Below, one piece after another: positions 6,365 through 6,639 of a DNA stretch of 6,639 nucleotides. Position numbers and translations under genes: made by a program. Where the stretch lies: the NCBI GenBank assembly GCA_017613595.1, contig JAGADM010000085.1, positions 1 through 6,639 of the forward strand, written 5' to 3'. The notes below the pieces were generated by a model that saw nothing but the letters and a program-made list of their open reading frames with translations, was not told the origin of the DNA and did not search any database. The stretch comes from Lachnospiraceae bacterium. GTDB taxonomy: Bacteria > Bacillota_A > Clostridia > Lachnospirales > Lachnospiraceae. The stretch's first letter is position 1, and each line of letters starts with the position of its first letter.

Positions 6365-6639
6365 ATGAAGAAAGCTATTTTGGCTACAAAGGTCGGAATG
6401 ACCCAGGTCTTCGCGGAAGACGGTTCGTTCATTCCGGTAACCGTACTGCAGGCCGGTCCCTGCCCCGTTGTTCAGGTTAAGACGGTTGAGAAGGACGGAT
6501 ACGAGGCAGTACAGGTTGGTTTCGGTGACATCAGAGAGAAGCTGGTTAACAAGCCGAAGAGGGGACATTTTGCCAAGGCAAATGTTGCAAACAAGAGATT
6601 TCTCAAGGAGTTCCGTTTCGAGAACGCAGCAGAGTACAG
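6365..6639 (+). CDS. rplC: 50S ribosomal protein L3, 3'-truncated by the window end
   Basis: L3 is an early-assembly protein of the large subunit, located near the peptidyl transferase centre. The frame opens at ATG 6365 with AGGAGGT at 6352-6358 and stays open to the last base, giving 91 full codons of a protein normally about 205-215 residues long. The N-terminus [16 protein letters not shown], followed by [21 protein letters not shown] and [12 protein letters not shown], is characteristic of bacterial L3, as is the [11 protein letters not shown] segment. It is the second gene of the S10 operon and should share the rpsJ transcript. Confidence 0.96.
   Translation, partial: MKKAILATKVGMTQVFAEDGSFIPVTVLQAGPCPVVQVKTVEKDGYEAVQVGFGDIREKLVNKPKRGHFAKANVANKRFLKEFRFENAAEY

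Noticed and set aside
1..6639. tRNA, rRNA, CRISPR array, insertion sequence or attachment site
   Set aside because: I saw no repeat-spacer pattern, transposase or integrase, terminal inverted repeats, or stable-RNA gene.

Overview
The window looks like chromosomal DNA of a Firmicute in the class Clostridia, most likely a Lachnospiraceae-type organism. This rests on the single-chain PurL with a fused glutaminase domain, strong AGGAGG ribosome binding sites, extended -10 promoters, the start of an S10 ribosomal-protein operon, and an ECF sigma gene followed by a single-pass membrane protein and a lipoprotein. No database search was possible, so the taxon is an inference.

Layout: all genes lie on the + strand in three transcription blocks. 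(1) Positions 1-2772 hold the 3' three quarters of purL, cut by the window start and closed by a strong hairpin terminator at 2811-2857. (2) An extended -10 promoter, at 2800-2808 just before that terminator, heads a compact three-gene operon. It encodes an ECF-type sigma factor (2907-3464), a single-pass membrane protein with an uncharacterised extracellular domain (3451-4056, overlapping the sigma gene by 14 nt), and a lipoprotein with a solute-binding-protein-like body (4061-5527, 4 nt after the previous stop). A hairpin at 5553-5596 ends this block. (3) A promoter at 5664-5692 drives a leader of about 283 nt with several hairpins, followed by rpsJ (S10/NusE) and the start of rplC (L3), which runs off the window end.

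How the parts work together: purL and the ribosomal operon are housekeeping genes. The middle operon is the accessory part. Its order (sigma factor, membrane-anchored partner, surface-exposed binding lipoprotein) suggests a signalling module in which an extracellular ligand or cell-surface state controls the sigma factor. No transport permease or ATPase is present beside the binding protein. The other region worth attention is the rpsJ leader. It contains a small GAAA-loop hairpin followed by a U-rich stretch, and an upstream segment that could pair with the hairpin's 3' arm, the arrangement expected of transcription attenuation. Both ideas are inferences from sequence layout.
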